Assembly (NCBI GenBank): GCA_027257055.1
Contig: JAPVLO010000206.1
Coordinates: forward strand, 186,001 to 250,000
Length of the DNA stretch: 64,000 bases
Source of the DNA: Cephalopachus bancanus
Taxonomy: Eukaryota; Chordata; Mammalia; Primates; Tarsiidae
Direction of reading: 5' to 3'
Positions 35,376-48,499 of this stretch are shown in pieces (position 1 is the stretch's first letter; every line of letters begins with the position of its first letter). The position numbers and the translations under genes are program-made. The notes under the pieces were generated by a model. That model saw only the letters and a list, made by a program, of their open reading frames with translations. It had not been told where the DNA came from and made no database searches.

Positions 35376-35392
35376 GGCAACTTTTAAAATAG
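34826..35392 (+). other. 188-codon open frame antisense to the L1 5' UTR
   Basis: A + strand frame runs from ATG 34826 through the entire proximal L1 5' UTR and across the 5' junction. It ends with TAG at 35390-35392, just beyond the target-site duplication. It includes an Arg/Trp-rich run from the GGT/GGC tract. In arrangement it resembles the antisense ORF0 known from human L1s, but I see no evidence of homology. It could be chance in stop-poor GC-rich DNA. Confidence 0.35.
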
Positions 35393-35994
35393 AAATATTG
35401 TCATTTCAAACCCAGGAGTTCCTATGCAAACCTGAGATATTGGCCCATGGAAATCAATTCTGCAGGCTACAATGTCTGAGCTTTATGAGAATTCAGGTTT
35501 CCTATTAGAGAAAGTTGGTTGAAGAGAGGGAAACAAGCAGACGGTGTTTAGAAAACTTTTCTTCTTTGCACTTTGCAATAAAATCCTTAAGAATTTATTA
35601 TGCATTGTTAATATTGTCTATAGTCTTTACATTTTTAAATCCTTGTTTCTACAGAGGATTTAGGGAGATTTATGAGGTGTTCCTGGAAGGAAGGAGTTGC
35701 TCAATGTCTTGGATCTATCGGAATGCAGGTTCGGAAAGACATGGGGTGGTCCAATTTAGTCTACTTTAAATGAATATCTTAAAATATCTGTTCAAGTTTT
35801 GTTTAAAAGAGAGGAGAGTAATGCATACAAAAGGGCAGAGAAATGTGTTGCTGGTGGCAGCATTAAGCCTCCTTTTGACTGTCCTGAACAGTTCAGATTT
35901 GGTCCAAACTTGCATATCCCATTCAAGAGTTGAGCACTTTGTTACAGGAAAATGTTATGGGAAATTAGAATATGCCATTCCAAAATAGGCAGAC

Positions 35995-36500
35995 CTGTCA
36001 AGCTGATGGCAATTAAGAAGAAGCAGATGCACGAAAGCTTTCTGCCCTGCCTCTACTGACAGGGCGAAGCAGGGTGAAGATTTACGAAGACAAAAGATAT
36101 CCTACCCCTCTTCTAAGAAGAGCAAAAGCTAATCACTGAAGACAGCTACAGACTCTCATCAGTTCAGAGATGATACCAGAGGAATCTACATTAACAACCA
36201 TTACTAACTAGCCATTATCTTTTATTTATTTGTCTTCCCCCAAGTTGCTACCTGTAGAGACCCAAAGTTTTTTTTTCTTTATATTGTCACTTCTCTACAA
36301 ATGTACTGTTCTTTGTTGAAGATGCTATTTAAGAACTCAAAGCCTCCTCTCTGAAAACGACTACTTCTCTGGGTGTCTGCCACTTTTATATAATATATAC
36401 ATGTTAATAAACTTCTGTTTATTTTTCTCTTGTTAATTCATTTTTTGTAGCAGGAGTCCATTCCAACCAAGAACCTATGGGAATTATTTTTTCCCTATGG
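35995..36500 (+). mobile_element. MLT2-type (ERVL) LTR, solo
   Basis: The sequence GCTATTTAAGAACTCAAAGCC, CTCTCTGAAAACGACTACTTCTCTGGG, a GTTAATAAACTTCTG poly(A) region at about 36404, then CTCTTGTTAATTCATTTTTTG and AACCAAGAACCTATGG follows the 3' half of MLT2/ERVL LTRs. No internal retroviral genes seen. Confidence 0.6.
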
Positions 36501-36929
36501 TTCCCCTGAGGAGCCTGATACCTAGGGGTGATCTCGAGTCTCAAAAAATGCATTTCTTTTCTGCATATAGAGAAGTAAAAACACTCTCTTTATCTCCATC
36601 TTCTTAAATTTCCAGTGCCCTAGGCACCATCACTCCAGTCCATTCAGTTTGGCTCTGGGAAAGGTAGCACAGTAGTCACTGGTCTTTCCACAAAAAATAA
36701 GTTCCCTCTCATCACCAAAAAGGACTTATGGACTATTTCAGATCAAAGTGTCAAAAATTATCAATAATCTATTAAAGAATTTTTATGTAATTTTTCTTTG
36801 CCTGGATCAAGGCTTAAGAAATATCTAGGTTCCCTTTCTTTTAAAAGATCCATGCCAGGATATGTTTCCTGGTTAGAACTTGTGAATTGGGCAGTAGCAA
36901 GACATGATCCTTTTTTCTTCAAGTTAGCA

Positions 36930-37071
36930 GAGAAGTATTGAGAATCTCCTGTGTACTGAGCATTATGTTAAGGGCTAATCTCATACACAATCTCTTTCAA
37001 TGCTTATTGCTATTTTAGACAGTAACTGTCATTATCCCATTTTACACACTCAGAAATGTTAAGTAACAACT

Positions 37072-37076
<5 letters not shown>
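36930..37076 (-). mobile_element. MIR-like ancient repeat next to the (TG)n
   Basis: TGTGTACTGAGCATTATGTTAAGGGC, CAATGCTTATTGC and CATTATCCCATTTTACACACTCAG follow the MIR-group order. It is cut by the microsatellite. Confidence 0.5.

Positions 37077-37136
<60 letters not shown>
37077..37136 (+). repeat. (TG)n microsatellite, about 30 uninterrupted units
   Basis: Sixty bases of pure TG alternation. Such length predicts high allele variability and possible Z-DNA. Confidence 0.98.
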
Positions 37137-37139
<3 letters not shown>

Positions 37140-37409
37140 AGACCTCAATGTAAGATTGCAGGGCTTTCTTCTGCACTTCTGCTGTTGCAGACAATGTGAC
37201 TGACAATTCCTTCCTCCTGAAATGTTCTCCCATTTCTAACCTGGCCAGATTCCCATCATCCTTCAAATCCTTGTTAACCCTGCCCCCACCCCCAATGATC
37301 TATTCCTTCTAGGAACTCCTGTTTTTCTTTGGTCACAACTTTCTAAGATTTTTCTAAGGCTCAACTATCTCTTGTCTCTGACCACCAGAATCGAATTATT
37401 TCCTGAGTC

Positions 37410-39830
37410 TTTTTGATTTATTTTATTTCAGTATCTTTAGGGGTACAAGTGATTTTTAGTTACATGAATGTTTTGTATAATGGTGAAGAAGTCTGGGCTT
37501 TAAGTGTATTAGTGTACATTATAACCAACAGGTGATATTTCCTCCCTCTTACCCTTCCTTCCCTCCCCCTTCTCAGTCTCCAGTACCCATTATATCATTT
37601 TCTATGCCTTTGTAGATCCTTTGTTTTACTTCCGCTTAAAAGTTAGAACATGTGATATTTGGTTTTCTGTTCCTGCATTACTTCACTTGGGATGATGTTC
37701 TCCAATTCCATTCAAGTTGCTTCAAAAAACATTATTTCATTCTGTTTTGTGATGGAGTATCCCATGGTGTCATTCTCAAAGAAGAGGTTTTGAATTTCAG
37801 CATATATAGCATCTTCAACAAAGAACAGTAAATTTGTAGAGAAATAATAAGACGCACATACACATACCCACATTTTAATTATCTATGGATCAATTGATAG
37901 ACATTTGAGTTCACATCTCTGCGATAATGAATTGTGCTGATATAACATATGAGTGCAGGTGTCTTTTTTGTATAACAACCTCTGTACCTTTGGATAGATA
38001 ACAAGCAGTTGGGATTGCTGGATCACATGGTAGATCTACTTTTAGTTCTGAGAAATCTCATACCAATTTCCATAGAGGTTGTACTAATCGACACTCTAAC
38101 CAACAATGTATAAGTGTTCTCCTTTCACTATACCCATGCCAACATCTATTGGTTTTTGATTTTTTGCTTTTTTAAACTATGACCATTCTGATTGGTATAC
38201 GATGCTATCACATTGTGATTTAAATTTGCATTTCCCTGATGATTAGTGATATGGGCATTTAGAAAATGTTTGTTGACCATTTGTATATCTTCTTTTGAGA
38301 GATGTCTGTTCATATCATTTGACCTCTTTTTAGTGGGGATATTTGCTTTTTTCTTGCTAATTTGTTTGATTTTTTAAGACTAGATTCTGAATATTAGTTA
38401 TTGAATATATAGTTTGAGAATATCTTCTCCCGTTTTGTAGGTTACCTGTTTGTTCTGTTGATTCTTTTGCTGTGCAAAAACTTTTTAGTCTAATTAAGTC
38501 CTACTTAATTAATTTTGTTTTTATTGAGTTTGCTTTTGGGGTTTATCATAAACTCTTTGCCTAGGCTGATGTCCAGAAGAGTTTTTTCTAGGATTTCTTC
38601 TAGTATTTTCATGGTTTCAGGTCGTACATTTATGTCTTTAATCCATCTTGAGTTAATTTTTTTATATGGTGAGATATAGGAATCAAGTTTTATTTTTCTG
38701 CATGTGGTTATCAAATTTTTCCAGCATCCTTTGTAAATAGGGCATTTTCCTCCTAGGATATGTTTTTGTCTACTTTGTCAAAAATCAGATGGTTGTAGGT
38801 ATTTGGGTTGTAGACATTTAGATTCTCTATTCTGTTCCATTACTCTGCATGTCTGCTCTTGTACCAGTACTATGCAGTTTTGGTTACTATAGACTGTAGT
38901 ATAAACTGAAGTTGGGTAATGTGATGCCTCCATCTTTGTTCTTTTGCTTATGATTGCTTTGGCTATTCTGGCTTTAAAAAAATTTTTTTTGTTGTTCTAT
39001 ATAAATTTTATAATTTTTCTTTTCTAATTCTGTGAAAAATGACATTGGAGGATGACAGAGATTGTGTTGAATCTGCAGATTACTTTGGGTAGTATGGCCA
39101 TCTTAAAAATGTCAATTCTTTCAGTTCATGAGCAAGAAATGTTTCTTCATTTGTTTGTGTCCTCTGCAATTTCTTTTATGTGTTCTGTAGTTCTTCTTGT
39201 AGAGGTATTTCACCTCCTTGGTTAAGTATACTTCTAGGTATTTTAATTATTTGACAGCATTGTAAATGGTATTGGGTTCTTGATTTGATTCTCAGATTGG
39301 CCATTACTGGTGTATAGTAGTGCTACTGATTTGTTGATTTTGTGACCTGAGTTTTACTGAACTCATTTATCAAGTCCAGGAGTTGTTTTGAGGAGTCTTT
39401 AGGACTTTCAAGGTATAATATTATGTCATCAACAAATAGAAGTAGTTTTATTTCTTCTTTTTTAATTTGGATATCCTCTATTTCTTTCTCTTGCCTAATT
39501 GTTCTGGCTAGGACTTACAGTCCTATGTTGAATAGGAGTGGTGAAAGTGGGCATCCTTGCATTGGTCCAGTTCTGAGGGGGAGCACTTTCAACTTTTCCC
39601 CATGCAGTATGATATTGGCAGTGGGATTGTTGAATATAGATTTTATTATTTTGGGGAATGTTCCTTTTATATCTATTTTGTTGAAATTTTTAATAATAAA
39701 GGGATGCTAGTTTTTATTAAACATTTTCTCAGCATCTATTGAAATGATCATATAATTGTTTTAAATTCTGTTTGTGTGGTGGATCACATTTACTGACTTG
39801 CATATGTTGAACCATCCTTGCATCCCTGGA
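37410..39830 (-). mobile_element. older LINE-1 fragment, 5'-truncated
   Basis: The - strand contains L1 ORF2 C-terminal coding remnants (38505-38714: SYISPYKKINSRWIKDINVRPET) and earlier blocks in 39423-39710. It is strongly degenerate and starts within ORF2. A stretch at about 37772-37866 does not fit L1. Confidence 0.88.
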
Positions 39831-40085
39831 GTTTCCTTAGCCTTAGTCTTGCTTTCCCATAGAAGTATGATCTGGTTTAGCACAGGGAAGCACTGTTCAC
39901 TGTGCTTCTCTTGTATTGCTCCCATTATGCTGAATGCATAATGGGGGAAGAGAAAAACACAACATAGTCTTTCTGATTAAACGATTGATGGATTCACTGT
40001 GTCCTTTGTCAATCCACAGTCCAGTTTTTCATTGTTTGGCATCTAAAGGCTCTATGAATTCTCACCCCAGTTTCTTTCTTTCTTT

Positions 40086-40370
40086 CTTTTTTTTTTGAGT
40101 TGGAGTCTCACTCTGTTGCCCAGACTGGAGTGCAGTGGCTGCTCCCAGCCACCGCAGCCTCGACCTGCTGGGCTCTGGCGATCCTTCCACCTCAGCCTTC
40201 CGAGTAGTCGGAATTACAGGCATGTGCTACCATGCCCGGCTGATTTTTTGATTTATTGTAGAGATGAGGTCTCGCTGCCCAGGTGGGTCTCGAACCCACG
40301 AGCTCAGGCAATCCACTCACCTCAGCCTCCCAAAGGCGTGGGATTACAGGCTGAGCCACCGAGCCTGGCT
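40086..40370 (-). mobile_element. Young Alu SINE, lineage family
   Basis: Reverse copy ending in a (TTTC)n/T tail on its A-tail side. It has the complement of the family markers (GAGTTGGAGTCTCACTC and GTGGGTCTCGAACCCACGAG). Duplication TCACCCCA[G/A]TTTCTT at 40062-40076 and 40371-40385. Confidence 0.95.
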
Positions 40371-40389
40371 TCACCCCAATTTCTTAATT

Positions 40390-42160
40390 TCCTGCTGGAG
40401 CTACAAAGAATTGGGTGAGTGGTGAAGGTAAGGATGGAGACAAAGGGGCCATTTTTGCATTGTGAGAATTTGCAGGAGTGGTGCCTTTACATACGATCCC
40501 ATGATAGAAGAGTATGACGGAGTGAAAAGATGAAAGAATTTCATGTTCATAGGTGAAGGATCTAGCCCTTCCCCTTCAATAATTGTCTCATAACTTTGGA
40601 TAAGATATTTAAGGTTTCTGTAACTCTGCTTCTTGATTCACAAAATTGAAATAATAAAAGTCACATCACCTGTCTTATAAAGTTGTCGAGAGTTTGTGTA
40701 AATAATAAATGTACAAACATGTCATGAAGAACAAAATTTAATAATAATTGAATAGAGCCCTATTCTTGAGGTCAGTCAGATGGCTTAGTTACACAATTTG
40801 ACCTGACTGACATCTAACAGCTTTCCTGAACTTCCTTTCCACTCTGGTTTATTCATACCCCCTCTGAATAAGCAATCACTTCCTAGTATTTGGTACCATC
40901 TTTTGAGCCATAAATCATTTTAAAGGAAGACTTGAGAGGTCATGGGTCAATTTTGTGCCTGGTCCTCATGGTGACCCAGATATTCAAACTAATACAACCG
41001 TAATTTGACTTGACATTTCAAGTCCTGTTTAGCTCTGTATTTTTTTAATTTTTTTTTATTTTAGAGAATGGGTTTGTCTCTTCCCATCTTTTCCATTTCC
41101 AAAGTAGAGGAGAAAGGGGGAAAGGCAGGAAAGGAGAACCCTTGAATCAGAGTTGCAACGAATCACTTTCTCTTTGCTGCAGGCAATGTAAAAATGTCCT
41201 TCTAATAGCAATGAATTGGAGTCTTGGTGCCAAATCCATCTTTTTCTCCCCTTCCCCTGAGCACTTTTATACTTTCCCCTCTGCCTGGTAGAACTGATCA
41301 GCCTCATGGTGAAAATGAGAGGAGTCCAGAAGATGGTGACCTATATAATTCTTCTTTCTCATTTTTTAAAGACAAATTTTTAAAGATCATCCCTATCTAT
41401 TTGCCCTTTCTCTTAACCAATACTCTTCACAGCCTAAATATTTAATATTTGGTAGGGACTCAATACATTATTGAACAAAAACTAAGACTTTTTTTTAAAA
41501 AAGGACTTAAAGATCTTCCAGAGATCTGTGTATTTTTGTAGAAAAAATTTTTCCAGTGAAAGGAATTGTTCACTAAGGAATAATATTTCAGACAGTGAGG
41601 ATGGGTTAGATTTTGTGTCCATGTGTATTTGAGAGTTATAACTTCAGATGTTTTTATCTGTAATGAGCAACCAAATTCAATGTGGCTTAAAGAGAAACAT
41701 TGGAAAAATTGTTTTCTCACATAAGAAACCCAGCAGTGGCTCAGGCTGCCAGTGTAGAATGTCGGGGCCCCAGATCTGTGTTATTCTCTTTGCTCGATTT
41801 TCCCCTTATGTATTGACTTTACTACCATTATGGAGGCAAAGTAGTCATAGCAATTCCAGCCATCAAGCCAGAGATAATAATGTTCAGAGGCAAAAAGGGA
41901 CTATTTCTACCCATCACTTTCTAAGGAGCAGGGAAACTTTCTCTAAAGCATCTTAGATTATATCTTCCTTCTTCTGACTGTCCAGAGATTGGGTCAATCT
42001 TGTTTAGTGCTAGGCATCAAAGTTCTGGGGACTCTAAGTGCAGAACAAGATGCCATATCTTAAATCCTCAATTCTTAACAAAGAGTCCCAATGCTTGGCA
42101 ACCAATTTGGATCCTGAAGACAAAAAAATTCCATATTTGAATGTTCTTCAGTGCCCTCCC
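40390..42160. other. intergenic, nothing recognised
   Basis: AT-rich unique-looking DNA; short open frames without protein character. Confidence 0.5.
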
Positions 42161-42163
42161 TCT

Positions 42164-42438
42164 TTTTGAGTCAGAGTCTCACTCTGTCAGCCGACTGAAG
42201 TGAGGTGTCATGCTCATGGCCACTGCAGCCTCGACCTGCAGGGCTCAGGTGATCCTTCCGCCTCAGCCTTCCAAGTAGCTGGAACCACAGACACGTGCCA
42301 CCATTCCCAGTTAATTTGTTGTAGAAATGAGGTCTCACCAAGTTGCCCAGGCTGGTTTTGAACCCCTGGGCTCAGGCAACCTCTCACCTCTACCTCTCAA
42401 AGTGCTGGGATTACAGGTGTGAGCTACCATGCCCGGCT
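42164..42438 (-). mobile_element. Alu SINE
   Basis: Reverse dimer from GAGTCAGAGTCTCACTCTGTC to GTGAGCTACCATGCCCGGC. Moderately diverged. Confidence 0.92.
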
Positions 42439-42444
42439 CCATCA

Positions 42445-43970
42445 ACACTTTTACTGAGCCAATTGGAAGGTTGAGCATTTTGAGTGATAATTGGATTTTA
42501 AAATGTTCCTCCAGTGACCAAGGCTTTACAGAGATACCCAACTATCCATCAAATGTGTTTGCTTCTTCTTTCTGGGGTTACTGCTGATAAGTAGTTTCCT
42601 AGTCAGAAATGACATTTTCTAACATCCATGTCATGAAGTTACACAATGAGTTCTCACAAGTGGAATGTAGGTAGAAGTAAAAATCATTCCAAGCCAAGGT
42701 GGTCCAGAAGAATCCTCTCCTTTCCATGCAGGCTGGAAACAGAAGACACTAATGGTCCAAGGGATAGCAGACCCACAATATAGAAGGAGACCAAAACCCT
42801 AAGTCTTTCTGTAGAGGAAGCCCATTTGTTTGTCAGAAACACCTGCTGCGTGAGTCAGATATGAACTTCTACTATGTTAAGACACTGATATTTTGGTGGA
42901 TTCCTTTGCTAAATCTGGTTAGCATCACTCTACCAATATACCATATTTAAAAACAAAAGCACCCAGGAGTTAAGCACTTCTTAAAGTTTCTCTCGAGAAG
43001 ATCCCAAACTCCTAATGTTGTTTCTGTCCTAGATTCTGAGTGTCTCAGCATCAGTGTCTCCTTACTCTAGTCTTTAGATGTGAAACACCTCCCCGCCACC
43101 ATGAAACTCTAGCCTCTCATGCCAGTACCATGCTCACAAATAGCACATTCCCCCACTATGGCAGATGCCAGACTTACAGTTCTTAGTCTCTGGTCCTAAA
43201 AGTGCTTCAACTCATTTCAACGCCAGTGGAGACAGGAGCATAGGTAAGAAGCCCTTTGTATTCTGTATTTCTTTGTAATCCCACAGAGAAATCCAGAATG
43301 AAGGACTGCAAGTCCAGTTCCTTGAAGATCTCTTCATAGTGGGAGTTACAGACAGCCTTCATAAACATACTACTTTCTCAGTGAGTGGTCGCTAAATAAG
43401 TCACACATACCCACACACCCACATCTTGCAAGGATAAGCATAAGTGATTAGATTCATATTACAGAAATTGATTAGGAAGAAGAGAACACACACTGCTAGC
43501 TATTCAGACAATTTGCAGGACTCTCTCCCATCATAATGTATGAAAGATACTGGCTTTCAGAACAGTTGACATATGCCCTGTTAAAGTTAACCCTTTTTCC
43601 TCACATCCTTATTCTTTCAAATAGTTCATTTTTGGTCTTCTGGGAACAATAAATGGGCCTATTGTGGATTTATATAAAACTTAGTGGCAGCATCCTTAGA
43701 TAATAAAAGAACCTATGGAAGCTTTGCCAAGTAGGAGACTGTTGAAATCCCCAGTGGAGGACAGTTGTCACTCCAGTGTGGTTGGGCAATGTGGGAATTG
43801 GCTGGGTGGGAGCTCTGGTTGATTTCATTCTTCAGCAAGAGTTGCATGCCTTAAATTGGGATATATCAACTCTTTTGAGTGCTGGTATCTTTGTGTGTGA
43901 TCTTTCTGCAGTCTAAGATCCTTTTTGGCAGTAGTCTCAGGTTCTCTATTTTCCTTTTCACTTCCCTTCT
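42445..43970. other. intergenic, nothing recognised
   Basis: No gene and no repeat I can name; several short pyrimidine-rich stretches. Confidence 0.45.
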
Positions 43971-43974
43971 CCCT

Positions 43975-44640
43975 TTACCACATGATGAGTTGTTACTGTG
44001 ACCGATGCAAGCTCGGCCGTTCGTCACCCAAAGCCAAACTCAAGAGATGAGAGATGATGAAAGAAAAGGAGCTTTATGTCAAAAGCCAGCAGATGGGGAA
44101 ATGGCCAGGGCCATGCTGCACAGAAACCGTTTCAGATTTTAAGCCTGAGTACAAGGACTTAAAAAGGGAAACTTGGTATGGAAAACATGCAGACATGGCA
44201 CACCACAGAAAGTGTCTTGATTCAGGCTTATCTTGAGTGGTGTTCCTCCCTGAGGTCTGGTAGGTGTTATGGATCAACCATCTCTTGACTCCCCCCAGGT
44301 GGGATGGTCCTGCAGCCAGGCTGCTTTAAGATTAGCTCCTGAGATGTCTAAGCAAGCACACGGTCAAATATGCATGCATGGTAAAAAGAAGTTTCTAAAA
44401 TATGTTTCAAGGCTCAAGATTAAGAGGAATCAAAACTTTAAAATACATTTTAAGGCTGTGACACTCAGTTACAATATCAGAACAAGAGACTATGATGAAA
44501 GAGAAAACATTGGTAATATTCAGAGAACTTCCCACTCCCACAATGAAAACTGTCTTTCTGGTTCAGATAACCATCTGCTGCCTAGTACCTATTCTAAGCA
44601 TTAGAGATTGACATGCAGATCTCAAGAATGCACAGCTTTT
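43975..44640 (-). mobile_element. possible ERV LTR, reverse
   Basis: AAAGGAGCTTTATGTCAAAAGCC and AGCAAGCACACGGTC are reminiscent of reversed ERV LTRs (poly(A)-region complement near the left). Family not identified; weak call. Confidence 0.3.
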
Positions 44641-44984
44641 TTAGGTTTTCCACTCATAACTCTTGGAGTGCTTGAAATTTCCATCCAGAGGAAAATAGCG
44701 TGAGAGATTTTCACAGGACATTTGTGAGCACTGCCCCGAGCCAATAGACTTCATGGCAATTTAGTCCTCCATTTATTTAGCATTTATTAGTGTTAGAAGG
44801 ACAGTGGGAACACAAGGATGAAAGACAGATCTTTAGGATTTTTGAGCATGTTGGGGCACAGAAACAGATACCACAAAATATGGTGTTTTCATGAGCCGAA
44901 CTAAAGAAACCTCAAGGTCTTCTGGCCTTCCCCGCCCCCCCACCATCTCTCTCAAAGAAGCAGTTTCCCTACCTGCTATCTCAT

Positions 44985-45405
44985 TATTTATTGCAGAAAA
45001 GAAGACCCAGATGTAACCACACCTGAGCAGAACCTTTTCTGAGTATAATGACTGTCTTCAAGGATTATTTAAATTCCAAAATAAACTACAAGTAATCTCT
45101 GTTCCCTGATCCAATCCTTCTCCCTAGCAATCATTGTCCCCTCAACAGAATTCCTCTTCTCCTTGCTCCTATAACCTGTTTTACTGGAATCCAAGATCCC
45201 ATTCTCTCTGCAACCTCAAGATAGTATATAAGTTTCTGCAACTTATTGGGATGTTGGGTCTTTATTCTGAAGGCCCCCAAGTATACGTGTTAAATAAATA
45301 TGTCTGCCTTTTCTCCTGCAAATCAATTAACCTCATGCCAGTGGTTTTTCAGTTAATCTTTAGGAGGCCAACAGCCTTTGCCCCCATGAGGGGACTACAA
45401 ATTTC
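44985..45405 (+). mobile_element. ERV LTR-like repeat
   Basis: LTR-style 3' half: TATATAAG-type promoter piece near 45226, GTGTTAAATAAATATGTCTGCC as poly(A) signal region near 45288, then CTTTTCTCCTGCAAATCAATTAACCTCATG and CCAGTGGTTTTTCAG, as in primate ERV LTR U5 regions. Confidence 0.55.
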
Positions 45406-45439
45406 CATGTAAGGTATTAAGATGTCACAATATAAATGC

Positions 45440-45760
45440 GGTTGACCCCCTTATCTGTAGTGGGTGTATTCCAAGACTCCCAGTGGATGACTGTAGGGTA
45501 GTACCAAACCCTAAATTTATTATGTTTTTTCTGAATATACATTGGACTATTATAGAGTTCAATTTAAAAATCAGGCACAGTAAGAGATGAACAACAATAA
45601 ATAATAATAAAATAGAATAATTATAGCAATATACTATAATGATAGTTATCGAAATGTGCTCTCTTCTCGCTCTCTCTCAAAATATCTTACTCTATTGTAC
45701 TTACCTATTTTCAGACTGAGGATAACTGAAGCTGCTGTAAGGGGGTACCGTATGCCTCTT
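45440..45760 (+). mobile_element. DNA-transposon-like ancient repeat
   Basis: GACCCCCTTATCTGTAGTGGG, CCAAGACTCCCAGTGGATGACTG, ATTAGGCACAG-like and GAACAACAATAAATAATAATAAAATAG blocks resemble a non-autonomous Tc/mariner-group MER repeat. Name not certain. Confidence 0.4.
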
Positions 45761-45979
45761 AGACTCTGAGAACACACAAGAGGGGCATGATGTTTATTGC
45801 AAAATGTCCAGAGAGAGATTCAAGGAGGAAATGACAGCTGAAGCTGTCTTAAAATTTGGGTAGGAGTTAAGTAGGTGAAGGATTTGGGAGAGAAGGTGTG
45901 GAGAGTAGATTGTGCCTGGGATGGGTGAGAAGTAAGATGAAAGAATATTAAGCCATTGAAAAGTGGAAAAGAGAAAAGT

Positions 45980-46640
45980 GTTACAGCCTGATTGAGTTCT
46001 TATGCCTGTTGCACTGAAAAAGAGCCAATATATTGAGACAGTGGCATCACAATAGAGAAAGATTTAATAACCACAAAGCAGTTGAGGGTGGAGCATGGGA
46101 GATATTTCTCAAATCTTCTTCCCTGAGAATTTTAAGCAAGGGTTTATTAAGAAATAATTTGGCAAGCAGAGGGCTAGTAAATGGGTGCTGCTGATTGGTT
46201 CGGGATAAAGTCATGGGGTACTGAAATTGTTGTTGTGTACAGAGCCAGTTTCTGAGTGAGAGGAACCACAGGACAATAGAGTCAGCTCCTTGGTACATGT
46301 CTTAGGTCCAGGTTGGGTCATGGGTCCATCAGAAGGCAAAGCCTGAAAAACATTTCCAGCACCAGTTTTAGGTTTTATAATACAGAGGCTGTCTATAAGC
46401 AAGTCCCACAACTGTTGGCTACTGAGTCCTAAGCAGTAAGTCATTATAGAGATGGTTTAATAGAAAGGTATGTGGGAGGTGGGATCCCCAGGGAATAAAG
46501 ATAGCTTGTGCCCTTCGGCTGACCAAACATCTGGGGCCATCAATGAGATGTGTGCAATTTTAGGCTTATGACTTAAGGAAAAATGTGTTTGTCAACCTCA
46601 CAAGCAGTTTTCACCTTTCCAATGGTCAGGACATGAAGAT
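45980..46640 (-). mobile_element. possible ERV LTR, reverse
   Basis: GAGAAAGATTTAATAACCACAAAGC, TGCTGCTGATTGGTTCGGGATAAAG and the preserved order of later blocks look like a reversed primate ERV LTR; weak family assignment. The stretch 46640-48490 shows nothing recognisable beyond a T/C-rich patch at 47570-47600. Confidence 0.4.
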
Positions 46641-48499
46641 AATGAATTGTTCCCTAATGAAGTAACTATGTGCAAGCAGTCATGCAAAGAGGAAAGTAAA
46701 CTTAGAAACAACAGATTTGTTAATTTCTAACCACAGCTGTAACTTTGCAGAGCTTGGGTGTCTTCCACAGATTTTACCTTCTATTTAGTTGACACTACAT
46801 TGGTTTAATATAGGTGGTTTCAAAAAAAGCCCCAATAAAAGCAGAGCAGAGAAGGAGGAATGGAGGTAAGGACACAGGACTGAGGACCAATAGTGACTTT
46901 GCGGTGTTTCCTGGATCCTTTCTGTGACAACAGGAAGCAGTTCTCCACTCTTCTTAACAGTGAAAAGAGAAGTCAGCAGAAACTCTTTTCGGCAGAATGG
47001 CTTTCTTTGAATATAGTGGTGTAATTTGTTTTCATTTATTTGGCATAGGGAAGGGGATGTGCTCTTGCAGAAATCAAGAGTGAGGTCTAAGAGGGGCAGG
47101 TCATACAATGAAGCTGTCTCAACTGAGGCCTGTGGGATCAGCCCCTGTATGTCCTGTTTATTTTCATGTATGACATAGTAAGAAGCTTTCCCTAGGGGCT
47201 TCGCTCAGCAGACACCTACTCTTGTTTTTGGAAGGTGCAGTGGCAGCTTCTAGTCTTCATTTACATTCAGTTTTCTTCTCCTTTCCAACACATAGACAGA
47301 TCACACATCTACACTGTCTTGTAACTGGATGGGGTCACCAAACTGGTTCTAGACTATGGGTTTTGGGCTAGGTGACATGTGACACATCTGGACTGGAGCA
47401 CTTAATTTTTGGAACAAAAATTTCTAGTGGTTTCTTCCTTTTTCTACCAAAACATGGAGCTTTCCATCTGACATAGCTTCCAACATTTTGGGTCCTGGAA
47501 TGAGCACAACATGAGACACAGCACCCAGTGGACATGCAGCGTGACCAAGAAATAAACTTGTGGGTTTTTTCTTTTCTTTCTTTCTTTCTTTTTTTAAATT
47601 TGGAGTTGTTTGTTGCTGCAGCATAATCAAGTCTACCCTGAATACAGAAGGGCTACTTTTTCCCTTGGACTTGAGAAGTTGCTGCCTTTTATGGCTATAC
47701 AGCAATAATAAGCACAACTGGCCCAGGCTTGACCAGTGCCCCTGAGGGTCTCCCAGTGGTGAAAATAATATACTTTGCAATTCCTATAAACAAGCCTCTA
47801 GTCGGAAGTCAAATAGGAGCAGAGGGAGCTATGTGCTCAGCTTATAAAGAACCATATTGATAAGAACTTTTATACCACTATTGTGTACAAGACACAAACT
47901 AGAAAATTTCTCTGCAATAAAACCCCACTGAGCACTAATCCACTCACAACTGTGTGACTTTCACCTGAACCTTTCCTCTCATGCTTACTTGGTCGACAAA
48001 TAATGCTCTGGGGGCTGAATTTCCAGCATGTGTATATTTTTCTGAAATCAAAGATTCCCTTTACATTTTCTGCTCTTGCCAATACCCTGGGGATCTGGGA
48101 TGAGAATGTTCCGTTCCCTCAACATTAGCTGTTTTTGACCGGATGGAGTTTGTTTTTCAATATCTGTTTGACTGCTCAAAACACAAGATCAATAACGATT
48201 TTGAGTCTCTAGATAACTTGACAACTGCTTTGGATCAACTGCACAAGTGCACAAATGACTGCAGAAATTAGTCATTAAGATGGCCAAGAAACATGTTTCA
48301 GTGGAACAACAGTCAATTTCATGTCAGCAAGTCGATGTGGCCAAACCCTGGTCTGTGCTTCCCGCCTCTGCGAGGCTCTCAATCCTTTTTCATAGTGTTC
48401 AGAAGGACAATTTTCTAAAACACAGTTACAGACCTGCCACTCACTTGTCCCAAAGCCTTATGTCATTTTTTGATGCCAACTGATTAACTGTAAAACATC

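Noticed and set aside
37042..37266. 74-codon - strand frame with a His-Thr run
   Set aside because: Translated TG microsatellite.
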